A stretch of DNA of 64,000 nt from Macrotis lagotis (lineage: Eukaryota; Chordata; Mammalia; Peramelemorphia; Peramelidae), in NCBI RefSeq assembly GCF_037893015.1, contig NC_133666.1, forward strand, positions 468,249,642 to 468,313,641. The letters are read 5' to 3'. Numbering within the stretch: position 1 is the first letter of the stretch; each line of letters starts with the position of its first letter. Shown here piece after piece: positions 1 to 10,544 of this stretch. The position numbers were made by a program, and so were the translations under genes. The notes under the pieces are model-generated. The model ran no database searches. It saw only the letters and a list, made by a program, of their open reading frames with translations, and had not been told where the DNA came from.

Positions 1-179
1 TTTCTCTAATAAGTAGTGATTTAGATCAATTTTTCACATGACTATGGACCACTTTGATTCCCTCATCTGTAAATTGCCTTTGCATATCCTTTGAACATTT
101 GTCATTTTGGAAATCCCTCACCTTAATTGTTATAGAAATTAAAGTTATTATTTAAAAGTCACTTATCAAAGGGAAGTAC

Positions 180-430
180 CCTGGTGGGGGCTCATGAACA
201 ATAGTTCCAGAATCCTCCAGTGACCATCAGGGTTACTCTTAGAATCTGGAGCATGGGCCATTGTTACCTGGGGACTTCAGTGTGAGTTTGAGCTGACAGA
301 GTAAGTCCACAGATAGGAATTAGAATTACTGTAGATGGTCCAGATTTCAGTGGGAGACCTTGGCCTTTTAAAGCCAGGTCTTTCCCAGATTACAGTTTGA
401 TTGAGACATTAAGGTATATTGGAGTTCTTA
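180..430. repeat. Decayed fragment of the composite marsupial repeat
   Basis: The words GTGGGAGACCTTGGCC, TTTAAAGCCAGGTC and TTTCCCAGATTACAGTTTGA recall the downstream part of the repeat module also seen near 14.1-14.3 kb and 15.2-15.5 kb. The copy is very diverged and its limits are approximate. Family assignment comes from recognition, not alignment. Confidence 0.3.
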
Positions 431-450
431 AAGTTCTTTGTTGATTTGTT

Positions 451-604
451 TTTTTAAAATTTTTTTTTTCAAGGCAATGGGGTTAAGTGGCTTGCCCAAG
501 GCCACACGGCTAGGTAATTATTAAGTGTCTGAGGTCAGATTTGAACCCAGGTACTCCTGACTCCAAGGCCGGTGCTCTATTCACTGCACCCCCTAGCCTC
601 CCCT
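451..604 (-). mobile_element. WSINE1-like SINE with 14-bp TSD
   Basis: This is the reverse complement of the window's commonest SINE: a T-rich start, then GGGGTTAAGTGGCTTGCCCA, GGCCACACGGCTAGGTAATT and the tRNA-like head near CCTAGCCTCCCC. A perfect 14-bp direct repeat, TTTGTTGATTTGTT, lies at 437-450 and 605-618. It is the target-site duplication expected from LINE-driven insertion. The perfect TSD suggests a fairly young copy. Confidence 0.9.
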
Positions 605-1214
605 TTTGTTGATTTGTTAAAAACTGCTTAACACTGATCCTTTGAGATGGTTCCTTGTGGGCCAATGGTGGCCTTTATGACACATAGTTAGACCTCTTCT
701 AAACCCCTAAGATGATAGAGAGGAATCTGGGAATCTAGTCCTGAATATTCAGTATGACATGTTCAAAAATATGCCTCTGTAATAAAATGCAGAAGTGATT
801 TCAAATACAGAGAGAAGTTAAGCAAAAGTTAAACTTCTCAAGCTCATTTCTGTTACGTAAGGTGTTTCAAGGGACTTGTTAAATCATAAATTCCTAATCT
901 TTCCATACATCATGGAGCATGAATAGGCTTTCCAATTCAGTACTTCTGCTACAGACAACACATGAACCATGAGTATATTTTTTAAGAAGTCTAATTATGT
1001 ACATATTTCAAGGAAATGGATTTTCTTGGCAGAGAGAGGTTATTTTAGAATGTAGCCCTTTCAGTGTGTGACTTCAGTGATAATATCAATTTTTATGGGT
1101 AACAAGAAAAAAAAGGTGCTAGAATATTTCTTTAATCATGAGGCTGGATGTAGAAGAAAGAGTTTGGAATCTGAAGATATGGTTTGGACTTCCAGATGTA
1201 TAACTGATTTTCTG

Positions 1215-1215
<1 letters not shown>

Positions 1216-1308
<93 letters not shown>
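1216..1308. repeat. (TA)n-(TG)n-(TA)n compound microsatellite
   Basis: About 40 bp of alternating TA is followed by a short TG run and then another 40 bp of TA. Apparent reading frames over this block are low-complexity Tyr-Ile repeats and not genes. Confidence 0.97.
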
Positions 1309-1310
<2 letters not shown>

Positions 1311-1767
1311 CAAACATCTATCTTGCCTACCTCACAAGATGAGTATTTTGTAATTCTTAAGGGCTACATAAGAAGATACTGCTCTTGTTACATATGCCCA
1401 TTATTTTTTGGGGGGAGCTGAACTATTATTCTTGTGTATGCTGCTATTGTATCTGAAATTTTGTCATTACTTACCCATTTGGATTAAGCCATTGAAGGTG
1501 CTGTTACAATGTAAATGATATCTGGTATGGATGATAGATCAGGATTCTATGATATTGTTGGTATAGGTATTTAATTTAATTTAAAGTTTAATATTTAATA
1601 TGATAATAGTCATCCTTAAACTCCAATGACTCCCTATTGCTTCTAGGGTATCATTAACTCCTTCTAGGATATCATTTAAAGTCCTTCAAAGTCTGATTCC
1701 AATTGATCTTTCCAACCTCATTGTACATTATACCAATTGGCACTCTACAGTCCAACCATACTGACCT

Positions 1768-1985
1768 TGGGCAGCTAGATGACTCAGTAGATAAAGTCCT
1801 GAGATCTATCTGACCTCAGACATTTCTTAGCTGTATCATCCTGGCCAAGTTATGTTGTCTGTAAAATGAGACTAATAATGGAACTTGCCTCCAAGGTTAG
1901 TTTTGAAGATCAAAGGAAGTAATGTTTATAAAGCAATTAGCACAGGGTCTGGCACATAGTGGGTATTTAATAAATGTTTCTTTTG
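1768..1985 (+). mobile_element. MIR/CORE-type marsupial SINE inside L2
   Basis: The tRNA-like head GGGCAGCTAGATGACTCAGT is followed by TGACCTCAGACA, GTAAAATGAGACTAATAATG and the tail GCACAGGGTCTGGCACATAG with AATAAATGTTTC. L2 sequence continues on both sides, so the SINE is nested in it. Confidence 0.7.
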
Positions 1986-2187
1986 TCTTTATTTTCTTCA
2001 AACATTTCACTCTGTCTCCATGCCTTTGTACTGTTTCCCATGGCTATTCTTTCTTCACCTACTCCTCACAGAATATTTTCTTCAAATTATAGCACTAAAT
2101 TTTCCATGATGTTTTTCCTGATACTTCCCCAATTATCTTGTATTTAATTGCATTATCTTTTTAATAATTTGGTATATACTATGTTTA

Positions 2188-2283
2188 TACAGGGTGTCCC
2201 AAAAATCTTATTTAAAGCTTTGGTGAGCTTTAGTGAGGTTTTTAAACCTTAGAGACTAAGGTTGCACTTGGACTTCTGGTATA
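2188..2283. mobile_element. Possible Tc1/mariner-type MITE
   Basis: It begins TACAGGGTGTCCCAAAAATC, which resembles mariner-derived termini. The far end, TGCACTTGGACTTCTGGTA, is a poor inverted match. It interrupts L2 sequence. The assignment is tentative because the second terminus is badly decayed. Confidence 0.35.
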
Positions 2284-2516
2284 TCCTATGGATGTAGTTA
2301 TTGTTTTTCCCATTAGAATATAAGTTCTTTGCAGGCAATAATTCCTTCATTTGTGTATTTATGTCCCCAGCACACCATTAAGCACAAGAAATTTTTAATC
2401 AATACTTGTTGATTAGTTCAGATTAATTTATAAAATTAGTGATTTGCCAATTAGAAGGATATTGAGGGAATGGTCACAGATACATTTTGATGGGGATTAG
2501 AAAAAAATATCCAAAG

Positions 2517-2697
2517 CAGTGATTCTTACCTAATGTCCATGAACTTGTTTTTTCTTAAAAAAAATTTCCCAAACTGTATTTTAATAGAAGTGATTTCCTT
2601 TGTAGTTCTATTAAAAAGATTAATGCTAAAAAGTGGGCCACAGTTTTTGCAAGGCTGCCAAAGGGATCTTTGACACAAATAAAGTGAAGAATTCCTG
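2517..2697. mobile_element. Non-autonomous hAT element (MITE)
   Basis: The 5' end CAGTGATTCTTACC and 3' end GAAGAATTCCTG form degenerate hAT-type terminal inverted repeats (CAGNG...). The interior GGCTGCCAAAGGGATCTTTG is the reverse complement of the CTCTTTGGCAGCCTGG block in the element at 24769-24957, so the two are one family in opposite orientation. The 8-bp flanks are too decayed to confirm a TSD. Confidence 0.55.
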
Positions 2698-3144
2698 GCC
2701 TAATGATATGGTGATATTTCAGGAAAGGACAGTATCAGGATACCAGATTTGGATACCTTGAGCAGTTAGACAACATTAGGGCTTTATACTTCAGGGATCT
2801 ATGATATTGTTGGTATGGATACTCCTTCCTCAAAGCATATTCTTGAGAGATGGTCTTTGAGAGTTGTTATAGCTGAAAAGTTCATGACCCCAGTGGTCAA
2901 TCTGGTGATGATCCTCAATCCATCACCAAAACAACATTCAAAGCCTTTTCAATTTGCTAAGAACTACCAGAGCCTATTCTTCATGATATGGACTTTGAAA
3001 ACCTAGTATTGTCTCTTCACTATGATAGAGAAGTTGAAGGAGGATGTCAGTTAAAGCCAGTGGTTTGATAAGTGGCAAATGATAAATAACATTGTACCTG
3101 AGCCTTAGAGAAGAATTACTGTTAGAATCCTCATTATTCAAAAG

Positions 3145-3459
3145 GGGGTAGCTAGATGGAGCAGTGAATAGAGTGCTGGCCTTGGAATCAGGAGGATTAG
3201 AGTCTGAATTTAGCCTCAGACACTTGATACTTACTGTGTGACCTTGAGCAAATCACTTAACCTAGATTGCCTCACATCCAGGGCCATCTCTAGTCATTCT
3301 GATTCATATTTGGCCACTGGACCGAGATGGTTCAGGAGAAAGAAAGTGAGGCTGGTTTCTTAACACATCCTGCACCCCACTCAAATCCAGTTCAAGTTCT
3401 TGTCATGGCATCACCTCTCTTGATGCCATATTTTCTTGAAAATGAAGGACAAAACATTA
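3145..3459 (+). mobile_element. Composite marsupial SINE
   Basis: A tRNA/CORE-type SINE head (GGGGTAGCTAGATGGAGCAG, AGCCTCAGACACTTGATACT, CAAATCACTTAACC) leads directly into a second module, CAGGGCCATCTCTAGTCATT, GGCCACTGGACCGAGATGGT and TTGTCATGGCATCACC, and ends GAAAATGAAGGACAAAACA. The same two-part arrangement occurs in reverse at 15200-15525, so this is a real composite family and not a chance neighbour pair. Confidence 0.65.
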
Positions 3460-3461
3460 TC

Positions 3462-3477
3462 TACCTATCATCCATCC

Positions 3478-3533
<56 letters not shown>

Positions 3534-3652
3534 CTCTATCATCTATCTGTCTCTCTATCATCTATCCATCTTTCTATCTATCTCTCTATCTATCATCTAT
3601 CTATCTATCTATATATCATCTATCTATCTATCTATCATCTATCTATCTCTAT
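3462..3652. repeat. (TCTA)n microsatellite, imperfect
   Basis: About 190 bp of TCTA/ATCT tetranucleotide repeat, with interruptions such as TCTCTC and CATC in the second half. It lies directly after the 3' end of the composite SINE. Low-complexity frames here are not genes. Confidence 0.97.
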
Positions 3653-3910
3653 CTGTTCAAAAGGGAATAACTAAATAATGACAGTGAGACAGAATTTATA
3701 TACATTATTCCCTGTACTTGGATCAGAAGATCTGGTTAAATTCTTCTTCAAGTACTTATTAGATGTGTGATCATGTCAAGTGATCTAAATTTTCAGAATC
3801 TCAGTTTCCTTATCCTTAAAATGGGGAAAATAATGTATTACCTATTGTATTTGTACATTGTAATTGACTGTGTTTTTTAGGATATTGTTTCAGAAAATGT
3901 CTTATACACT

Positions 3911-4054
3911 TTTTTTTTGCAAGGAAGATGGGGTTAAGTGGCTTGCCCAAGGCCACACAGCTAGGTAATTCTAAAGTGTCTAAGGCCGGATTTGAACCCA
4001 GGTACTCCTGTCTCCAGGGCCGGTGCTTTATCCACTACACCACCTAGCCGCCCC
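3911..4054 (-). mobile_element. WSINE1-like SINE
   Basis: GGGGTTAAGTGGCTTGCCCA, GGCCACACAGCTAGGTAATT and CACCTAGCCGCCCC mark a reverse-orientation copy. A short T-rich repeat, CACTTTTT, flanks both ends as a probable TSD. Confidence 0.88.
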
Positions 4055-4193
4055 ACTTTTTAAAGGGATAAATAAATCAATTGTTACAGAACTAAAATCA
4101 CAAATCTCAGGGATAGAAAGGCCTGAGGAACTATTTAGTCCTTCCTGTATTTGTACAAGAATTCTCTCTATATCATTCCTTAAGAAAGGTCAT

Positions 4194-4351
4194 TCAGGGG
4201 CAGTAGGTGGCACAGTGGATAGAGCACCAGCCCTTGGAGTCAGGAGTACCTGGGTTCAATTCCGGCCTCAGACACTTAATAATTACCTAGCTGTGTGGCC
4301 CTGGGCAAGCCACTTAACCCCATTTGCCTTGCAAAAAATAAAAAATAAAAA
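4194..4351 (+). mobile_element. WSINE1-like SINE with 9-bp TSD
   Basis: A complete forward copy from GGGGCAGTAGGTGGCACAGT to CCCATTTGCCTTGC and an A-rich tail. AAAGGTCAT is repeated at 4185-4193 and 4352-4360. Confidence 0.92.
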
Positions 4352-4749
4352 AAAGGTCATACTCAAAATCCTTAAATTGAAAGGGGAAAACCCACTACTT
4401 TCCAAGATAGCCTATTTCAATTTATAACTCAATAAGGAAACTTCTCCTAGTTTTCTCTCTCTAGTTCTGACTTTGGGCTTACTCTTCTAATCCCTGCTTG
4501 CACTGGCAGTATGGGTTTCCAGATGGTGTTGACTACTTTCTTCAATCTGTGGCTTGCATAAATCCTATTCATCTAAAAGTTGTCATGGAATTCGCATTAC
4601 TCTTCTTGTTATCCTCATACTGTTGACTAAGATGGCCCTAATAGTATACAAAGTTCTCATAATTTTTAAAGATGAACTTCTAAATGGACAAGCTTCCCAC
4701 CCACTTTGTTTTTGTGAAGTTGATTTTTTGAATCCAAGTTTAAGCCTAC

Positions 4750-5003
4750 ATTTTGCTGTTGAGTCTTTTTCAGTAGTGTCAGATTCTTTGTGACTCCATT
4801 TGAGTTTTTGTTTGTATGTTTTTTTGCAAATTTACTGGAGTGCTTTGCTATTTCCTTTCCTAGCTCATTTTATAGATGAGAAATTGAGGAAAAGAGGGTG
4901 AAGTGACTTGCCCAGGATCATATAACTATTAAATGTCTGAGACCATATTTGAATTCAGGAAGCTCCTGCAGGGTTCTCTATCTACTGTGCCACCCAAATG
5001 CCC
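4750..5003 (-). mobile_element. Mar1-type SINE
   Basis: Reverse-orientation copy. It shows the tail complement (CAGATTCTTTGTGACTCCAT), the CTGGAGTGCTTTGCTATTTC block, CTCATTTTATAGATGAGAAA, GTGAAGTGACTTGCCCAGG and the head complement ending TGCCACCCAAATGCCC. The Mar1 tail resembles RTE/BovB 3' ends, which is the family's known mobilising partner type. Confidence 0.75.
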
Positions 5004-5589
5004 AAGACTAGATTTATCTCCATTCAATTTAATTTTACTAGATTTGTAATGATGGTCTCATTTAAAAATCTGTTGAATCCTGTCTCTGGCATCAAGTATG
5101 ACAGCTACCCCTCCTAGTTTTGTGTTATTTGTAAATTTGATAGAAACACCATCTATGCTTTTGTTCAAATGATTAATAAATAATGTTAAATAGCACCAAT
5201 CTCTGGGGCATCTTATTAGGGGAATCTTCCAAGGTAACACAACTATTCTGTAGTTCCATTTTATTCATTCTACCTATATGACATTTAATGTTTAAAAAAT
5301 GCTCTGTTCATATTATGATAGGGATAGGGAATGATAGATAGGGACAATACTGATAGAGTAAGTTCAGTGCTGATCAGTTTGAGGATATGATAGCTGAGAA
5401 GAGTCATTTTTTGATGGCTGTATGTAGTACATACATACTTGCCAACTGGCTGACTGTGTGATTTATTCAGCTCATTGTACAAGAGTATATGGGACACAGA
5501 CACTCCACTCATAGGAGGTATCTGCTTTGACATCTATCCTTAGGAATAAATAAAACAATACTGCTAAAAAAGAGTTGTGAGATAGGGAG

Positions 5590-5722
5590 CAGAAGTATTG
5601 TTACTCTCATTTTACAGATGAGGAAATTGAAGTTCAGCAAAGTTAAATGACTTAATTATAGTCACACAAGTTTTAGAGACAGGACTTGAATTCAGGTCTT
5701 ATTCTATTATACCATCCTTCCC
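5590..5722 (-). mobile_element. MIR/THER-type SINE fragment
   Basis: TCATTTTACAGATGAGGAAA, followed by TCACACAAG and GACTTGAATTCAGGTC, is the usual MIR/THER core in reverse orientation. The copy is diverged and the ends are approximate. Confidence 0.55.
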
Positions 5723-6019
5723 CCTCTTATTCCCCTTAATTTTTTTAATTTAACATTTAGGTACCATTCATTGGGTCTCAGAATATAATATTTCTATTAA
5801 TATTACAGGATAATTATTGCAGAATAATTTTTATTTTTGTTCATTTAGGGCAAATCATAGAATTATAAAATGCTAGAGTTGTAAGGAACTTTAGGGATGA
5901 TTCAGTTTATACAATCAGCAGGCAGTTCATCTATATGGCAGAATGTTTAGTAGCAATCATCACCTTTGAGTCTGAGCTGATCATATTGCCATAGCTATAG
6001 TCTATGATTACTGGAGAGG

Positions 6020-6192
6020 CAATGTGACATAGGGGATAGAATAATATATTTGGATTCAGAAAAATCTGAATTCAAAACCTGTTTGAGATATTTGCTAACT
6101 GTGAGCTTAGACAAAACAGATTAAGCCTCAGTTTCTTAAGGTGCAAAAATCAGGACTTTGTGCTCTATGACCTCTAAGGTCTATTTCATCAA
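6020..6192 (+). mobile_element. MIR-type SINE, forward
   Basis: GGCAATGTGACATAGGGGAT, GGATTCAGAAAAATCTGAAT, TTAAGCCTCAGTTTC and CTATGACCTCTAAGGTC follow MIR order. It is an old, diverged copy. Confidence 0.55.
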
Positions 6193-6322
6193 GCAATATG
6201 ATTTAAATGGAAAATTATGATTAGAATTCAGAATAGCTTTGTAAAGGTTATAAGAAAATATTATATGGTCCTGTAAAGTTTGGTATTCTAACAATTCTAA
6301 TATGGTTTGAAAATAGCTTCCA

Positions 6323-6471
6323 GGGGCGGCTAGGTGGCATAGTGGATAAAGCACCGACCTTGGAGTCAGGAGTATCTGGGTTCAAATCCGGTCTCAGACA
6401 CTTAATAATTACGTAGCTGTGTGGCCTTGGGCAAGCCACTTAACCCCATTTGCCTTGCAAAAAACCTAAAA
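6323..6471 (+). mobile_element. WSINE1-like SINE with 12-bp TSD
   Basis: A nearly intact copy from GGGGCGGCTAGGTGGC to GCAAAAAACCTAAAAA. The target duplication AAATAGCTTCCA (6311-6322) and AAATAGATTCCA (6472-6483) differs at one base. This is one of the best copies for building a local consensus. Confidence 0.93.
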
Positions 6472-7534
6472 AAATAGATTCCAAATCATTTAGAGATAAT
6501 TTCATAATGGTTTTAGAGAAAGCAGCTCGATAAGATTTTTGCTGCCCCCCTCCCCCCACCCCCTTCCCCTGCACAGTTCACCCCCACCACTGCCCAGAGT
6601 TGGTTTCAGTAGTTGTCAGCTTGTAGCAGGGTCTAGTTCTCCCAGCTTCTGGCTTGATGCATTAGGTTAGGGAGCTCACATTTCAGTGGTTTCCCTGACT
6701 TCCCATGGAAGTTCTAAGCACAGTTTGAAGACTCAAAATCCTACATCCTTACTTACCAGTCAGGTCACTTTCTCGTTTATTTTGCATCTATAGAGCATCT
6801 TCCCAAATATTGAATTATTTCTGTTAAAGGGTATATCTATCCAAATATGAGAGACTGGGGAAAAGAGTATTTTCAAAATGAAAATTTGATCCTCATTTTC
6901 ATAAAGTAAAGAAACAAAACTAGGATGTTTTTTGGAATTTTTCTGGGAGACATCCTGATGAAATATGATATATGACATTGTGGTCTCTTTATGTTTTGCA
7001 ACACACAGAGAAAGAACATGACTCTGCATGGTTGCCAAATTTAAGCTATTGGTGTAGCCTTTCAGATGGGTGGTCTTCGTGGTTTGTAATACAGCAGATG
7101 CAGAAATTGGGCAATTGCTTATGTGGGGAAAATGCTAGGGCTGCTCTCAAATCAGAATTTTTTGCACTGCACATAGTAGGTAATTAATAAATGTTTATGA
7201 ATGAAAGAATTCATTCAGTGGATAAAACACTGATCTTGTCTTGTGCTACCACTCAAGGACTAAGCTGTGTACCTGTAATTTACCTCATTATATGTAATAT
7301 TCATCCTGGGGTATTTGACCCAGTAATAACAGAGACCTTGAATCTTGTGGAGCTGACTGATTTTATGATTTATTCAGCTCATTGTGAACAAGAATAAATG
7401 CCAAAGTTTCAGGTCTTGGGTTGCAATGTAATTCTCTAATACCTTTCCAGATGTCTTCCAATAGAAGCTGAGTGATCATTTGTCAGGAGATGTTAATGAA
7501 AGAGATTTCTTTACAGGTGGGGATTTATTTAGAT

Positions 7535-8022
7535 CAGTGGTGTCAAACTCTAATAGAAATGGGAATCATTCTCTGTGGGTTATATATTGACTTAGAAATC
7601 AAATATTAATATTATCAACACTTTGTTTCATTTAGTTGTTTTTCACTTGTGTCCCTCTTTTTTTGTGATTTCATTTGGGATTTTCTTAGAAAGATACTAG
7701 AGTGATTTGCCATTTCCTTCTCCAGCTCATTTTATAGATGAGGAAACTGAAGCAGAGTTAAGTGACTTGCCTAGAATCACACAGCTAATAAGTGTCTAAG
7801 GATAGATTTGAACTCAGGAAGATGAGTCTTCCTGACTCCAGGCCTGCTAATCTATCCACACAACCATCCAGTTGCCCCAATCTATGGTTTATTGCATTTT
7901 AATTTATTTTGATAAATAATTTATTTGTTAAATATTTCCCAATTACATTTTAATTTGATTCAGACTCAGGGGGGAATGTTGTAGGCCTGTGTAGTCTATA
8001 TGCTGCATGCTTGACACCTCTG
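7535..8022. mobile_element. Non-autonomous hAT element with nested SINE
   Basis: The left terminus CAGTGGTGTCAAACTC matches the inverted right terminus GCTTGACACCTCTG, giving CAGNGGTGTCAA on both strands as in hAT superfamily elements. Eight-base flanks ATTTAGAT (7527-7534) and GTTTAAAT (8023-8030) agree at six positions, fitting the 8-bp hAT TSD. The interior has no transposase frame. A Mar1 SINE interrupts it at about 7632-7878, and the interior resumes afterwards (AAATATTTCCCAATTACA). Confidence 0.75.
7632..7878 (-). mobile_element. Mar1-type SINE nested in hAT element
   Basis: Reverse Mar1 landmarks: TTGTGATTTCATTTGGGATT, CATTTCCTTCTCCAGCTCAT, GATGAGGAAACTGAAG, TCACACAGCTAATAAGTGTC and CCATCCAGTTGCCCC. 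The hAT interior lies on both sides, so the hAT copy is the older of the two. Confidence 0.8.
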
Positions 8023-8670
8023 GTTTAAATTACTTTTGAGGTTTCTTCCAACTTGGAGATTCAGTGGTTCCTAAGAGAGAACAGAGATAGTTTTATTGGT
8101 ACTTCCCAGAAGGGGGGGAACTTACCCCTAGAACACAAGGAATAGTGGATATTGTATTAAAATTATATTTCCTTTTCTTGCTGAAAGTAATAATTTTATA
8201 GCAAAAGGAAAACATGAAAATAAAAAAACTCAATTCTTGGTGGGGTGAGGGGGAGAACCTGGCTGTCTTCAAAATTATTGACATTTTGGATGATGGTATT
8301 TTTTATTTTAAAGTTTGAGGATATGTCAAACCTTGTCTGTCTTTCCTATTTCTCCTTAGCAACTGATGTATCTAGGAAAATGGATTCAATATAATCTTGT
8401 TCTCATGAACAGAACAGAAACATAAAATATAAATATAAAAAATATAAAAATAAATATAAAACATATTATTTTAGAAAATGTCCAAGGAATCTAAAATGAC
8501 TGAGGTGGGAGAGAGTGCTCAACATTGTTCCGAAGCCGTCTTGCTTAATCAGGCCACTGAGGCAAGCTCTGAAAATAAGAACTAGCCTAGAATTTTAGAG
8601 ACTTAAAGATACCAAAGTATAGACCTAGTGAAAGTTAATGGGACAAAAATATGTTGAATATTTAAATGTA

Positions 8671-8768
8671 TTCCTTCCTTCCTTCCTTCCTTCCTTCCTT
8701 CCTTCCTTCCTTCCTTCCTTCCTTCCTTCCTCCCTCCCTCCCTCCCTCTGTCTCTCCGTCTCTTTCTT

Positions 8769-8819
<51 letters not shown>

Positions 8820-8847
8820 TCTCCTTTTCTTTTTTTTTTTTTTTTTT
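8671..8847. repeat. (TTCC)n-(TCCC)n-(TC)n-(T)n pyrimidine tract
   Basis: About 175 bp of almost pure pyrimidine on the plus strand, made of four successive simple repeats. The Phe-Leu-Pro-Ser or Arg-Glu-rich frames across it are low-complexity artefacts. Mirror-symmetric polypurine/polypyrimidine DNA of this kind can form triplex (H-DNA). Confidence 0.97.
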
Positions 8848-8899
8848 GGTATTCCCAGTCCTCAACATGACATGGCTAAACTATTCTCCTATGTGCTAT

Positions 8900-9034
8900 C
8901 ATCTCCTATTAGAATGGAAGCTCCTTGAAGGCAGGAACTGTCTTTTTATGTTATTTCCTTAGTACTTACTATAGTGTTTGGTACATAGTAAACATATAGG
9001 AGTTGCTTGTTGATTGATTGATTGATTGATTGAC
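8900..9034 (+). mobile_element. L2-type LINE 3' end with (TGAT)n tail
   Basis: TTAGAATGGAAGCTCCTTGA, GGCAGGAACTGTC, TTGGTACATAGTAAAC and GCTTGTTGATTGATTG match the L2-type 3' terminus. The tail has expanded to a small TGAT microsatellite. Confidence 0.65.
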
Positions 9035-9115
9035 TATTATAATTGTTTTGCTTGACTACTGGGTTTGTTGTGAGGAAAACACTTTGTAAATCATCAAGTG
9101 GTATAGAAATTGTAT

Positions 9116-9154
9116 TCATCATCATCATCATTGTTGTCATCATCATCATCATCA
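9116..9154. repeat. (CAT)n microsatellite
   Basis: Two short ATC/CAT runs separated by TTGTTGT. No gene is associated with them. Confidence 0.9.
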
Positions 9155-9794
9155 AAATGGTTCCCTTGGCAATGGGGAACTCCAGGTGAGCAACCTGAAG
9201 GTCAGACAGCATAGCAACAGAAAAGATACACTTTTCAAGAGTATCAGAAACCCAACATAGGGAATAGGAGCTGGTGGGGGAGCAACTGAAAAGTCACAGA
9301 TGGGGACTAGTCTTAAAATATCAGTCCTGTTTTGCCTAAATCAAGACATCTGGTCACTTCATTTTTGTAGGACAAAGAATCTTTTTCCTCCTCTGCTTTC
9401 CAAAGCTAGGGTTCCATGTCTTTAATCTTTTCCAGAAGAAAAGAGATTTCTCATTACATCAGCATCTTATCACATAACTAAATGTCATAAAGACACTATT
9501 ATCACCTCTTCCTTCTGATTAACTGACTCTTAAGTGATTCCAGCCAATTTCAATAACAATGTTCTAAAAATAATGGCACTAATATCACCCTCCCATCATA
9601 GAGAGCACAGATTCTTAAGAACCACAGAGTAATCCACATGGATTTTTCTAAAATTTTCATAATAAAATGGTAAGGATAACTCTTCTTTTAAACCTTGCCC
9701 TCCATCTTTTTTTCATAGGAGCCTCACCAAGAAAATGTCCTTTCATATCTGGGACTGAAGCCAAAAAGTAGTTAACTCAACTCTTCCTAACATA

Positions 9795-9955
9795 CATTGA
9801 TTTACTGAAAAGAATGCTGGATTTGACCTCAGGAGGCTGGAGTTTGAATATTAGCTCAGATATTCACTGGCTGTATGACAATATGATCATTGGCAAGCTT
9901 CATAAATCTTCTGCATCTCAGTATACTCATCTGTAAAATAGATGTAGATAGAAAA
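9795..9955 (+). mobile_element. MIR-type SINE, forward
   Basis: GATTTGACCTCAGGAGGCTG, TAGCTCAGATATTCACTGGC and CTCATCTGTAAAATAGATG follow the forward MIR layout. Diverged. Confidence 0.5.
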
Positions 9956-10439
9956 TAAAATGGGACCAGAGTCAGTATGAGGCATTCTCTGAGCATCATT
10001 GGTGGCCCAATGGTTTCATAGGACAGTTGATGGTAGGTGACAGGTAAGGGGTTACTTTTACATTTGCAACTGTTCCTCTATTCCCTACCAACATTTCTTT
10101 TTTTTCCTTCTTATTTGATTAGTTACAAACTTCCTGTGATGAGATTTCTTTTGTTCACATCTTTTGTATGTACATTCCTCTGTAGCTCAGTACCATATTA
10201 AAAGGCTTTTCATCACCACCATGTAAGTGACTGGAACTAGAAGATTACCTGGGCATGTTCTGAAGCAGGAAGGAGAAGCATATCTCCTTCATAGCATATA
10301 TTTCCAGAAATTTCTACATGAATTGACACCAGATAGAATATATTGTTCATGACCTAAGAAGTAGACCCTTATTTTCCAATCTCTACCTTGTCCCTCATAA
10401 GTATATTATCAAGGGATTTCTTCAAATGACCCTATAACA

Positions 10440-10540
10440 TAAGTACTGTTTAGATAGAATGCCATCCTCATTTTACAGATGAGGAAAAGTCAAAATCATA
10501 AAACCAGAAAGTGACAAAGGCAAGATTTGAAATCCAAATG
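10440..10540 (-). mobile_element. MIR-type SINE fragment
   Basis: CCTCATTTTACAGATGAGGA followed by a decayed core and GGCAAGATTTGAAATCC, in reverse orientation. It abuts the 3' end of the RTE element. Confidence 0.45.
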
Positions 10541-10544
10541 CAAT

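Larger units (their letters stand above)
1600..2415 (+). mobile_element. L2 LINE 3'-end remnant, interrupted
   Basis: Recognisable L2 3' sequence runs along the plus strand: CCTATTGCTTCTAGGGTATC, then CTCTGTCTCCATGCCTTTGT, TTTTTCCTGATACTTCCCC, CCCATTAGAATATAAG and GTCCCCAGCACACC. A SINE at about 1768-1985 and a small DNA-transposon-like insertion at about 2188-2283 split it. It is non-coding, ancient and approximate at both ends. Confidence 0.6.

Noticed and set aside
1119-1317. Tyr-Ile-rich open frames on the minus strand
   Set aside because: They are translations of the TA/TG microsatellite and its edges, with no gene signature.
3327-3678. A 115-codon plus-strand frame
   Set aside because: It runs from the composite SINE into the TCTA microsatellite; the Ser-Ile-Tyr-Leu repeat is low complexity.
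4023-4427. A 134-codon plus-strand frame
   Set aside because: It spans a reverse and a forward SINE; the protein sequence is SINE head and body translated.
8603-8962. Arg-Glu-rich and Phe-Leu-Pro-Ser-rich frames
   Set aside because: Both are products of the polypyrimidine microsatellite block.
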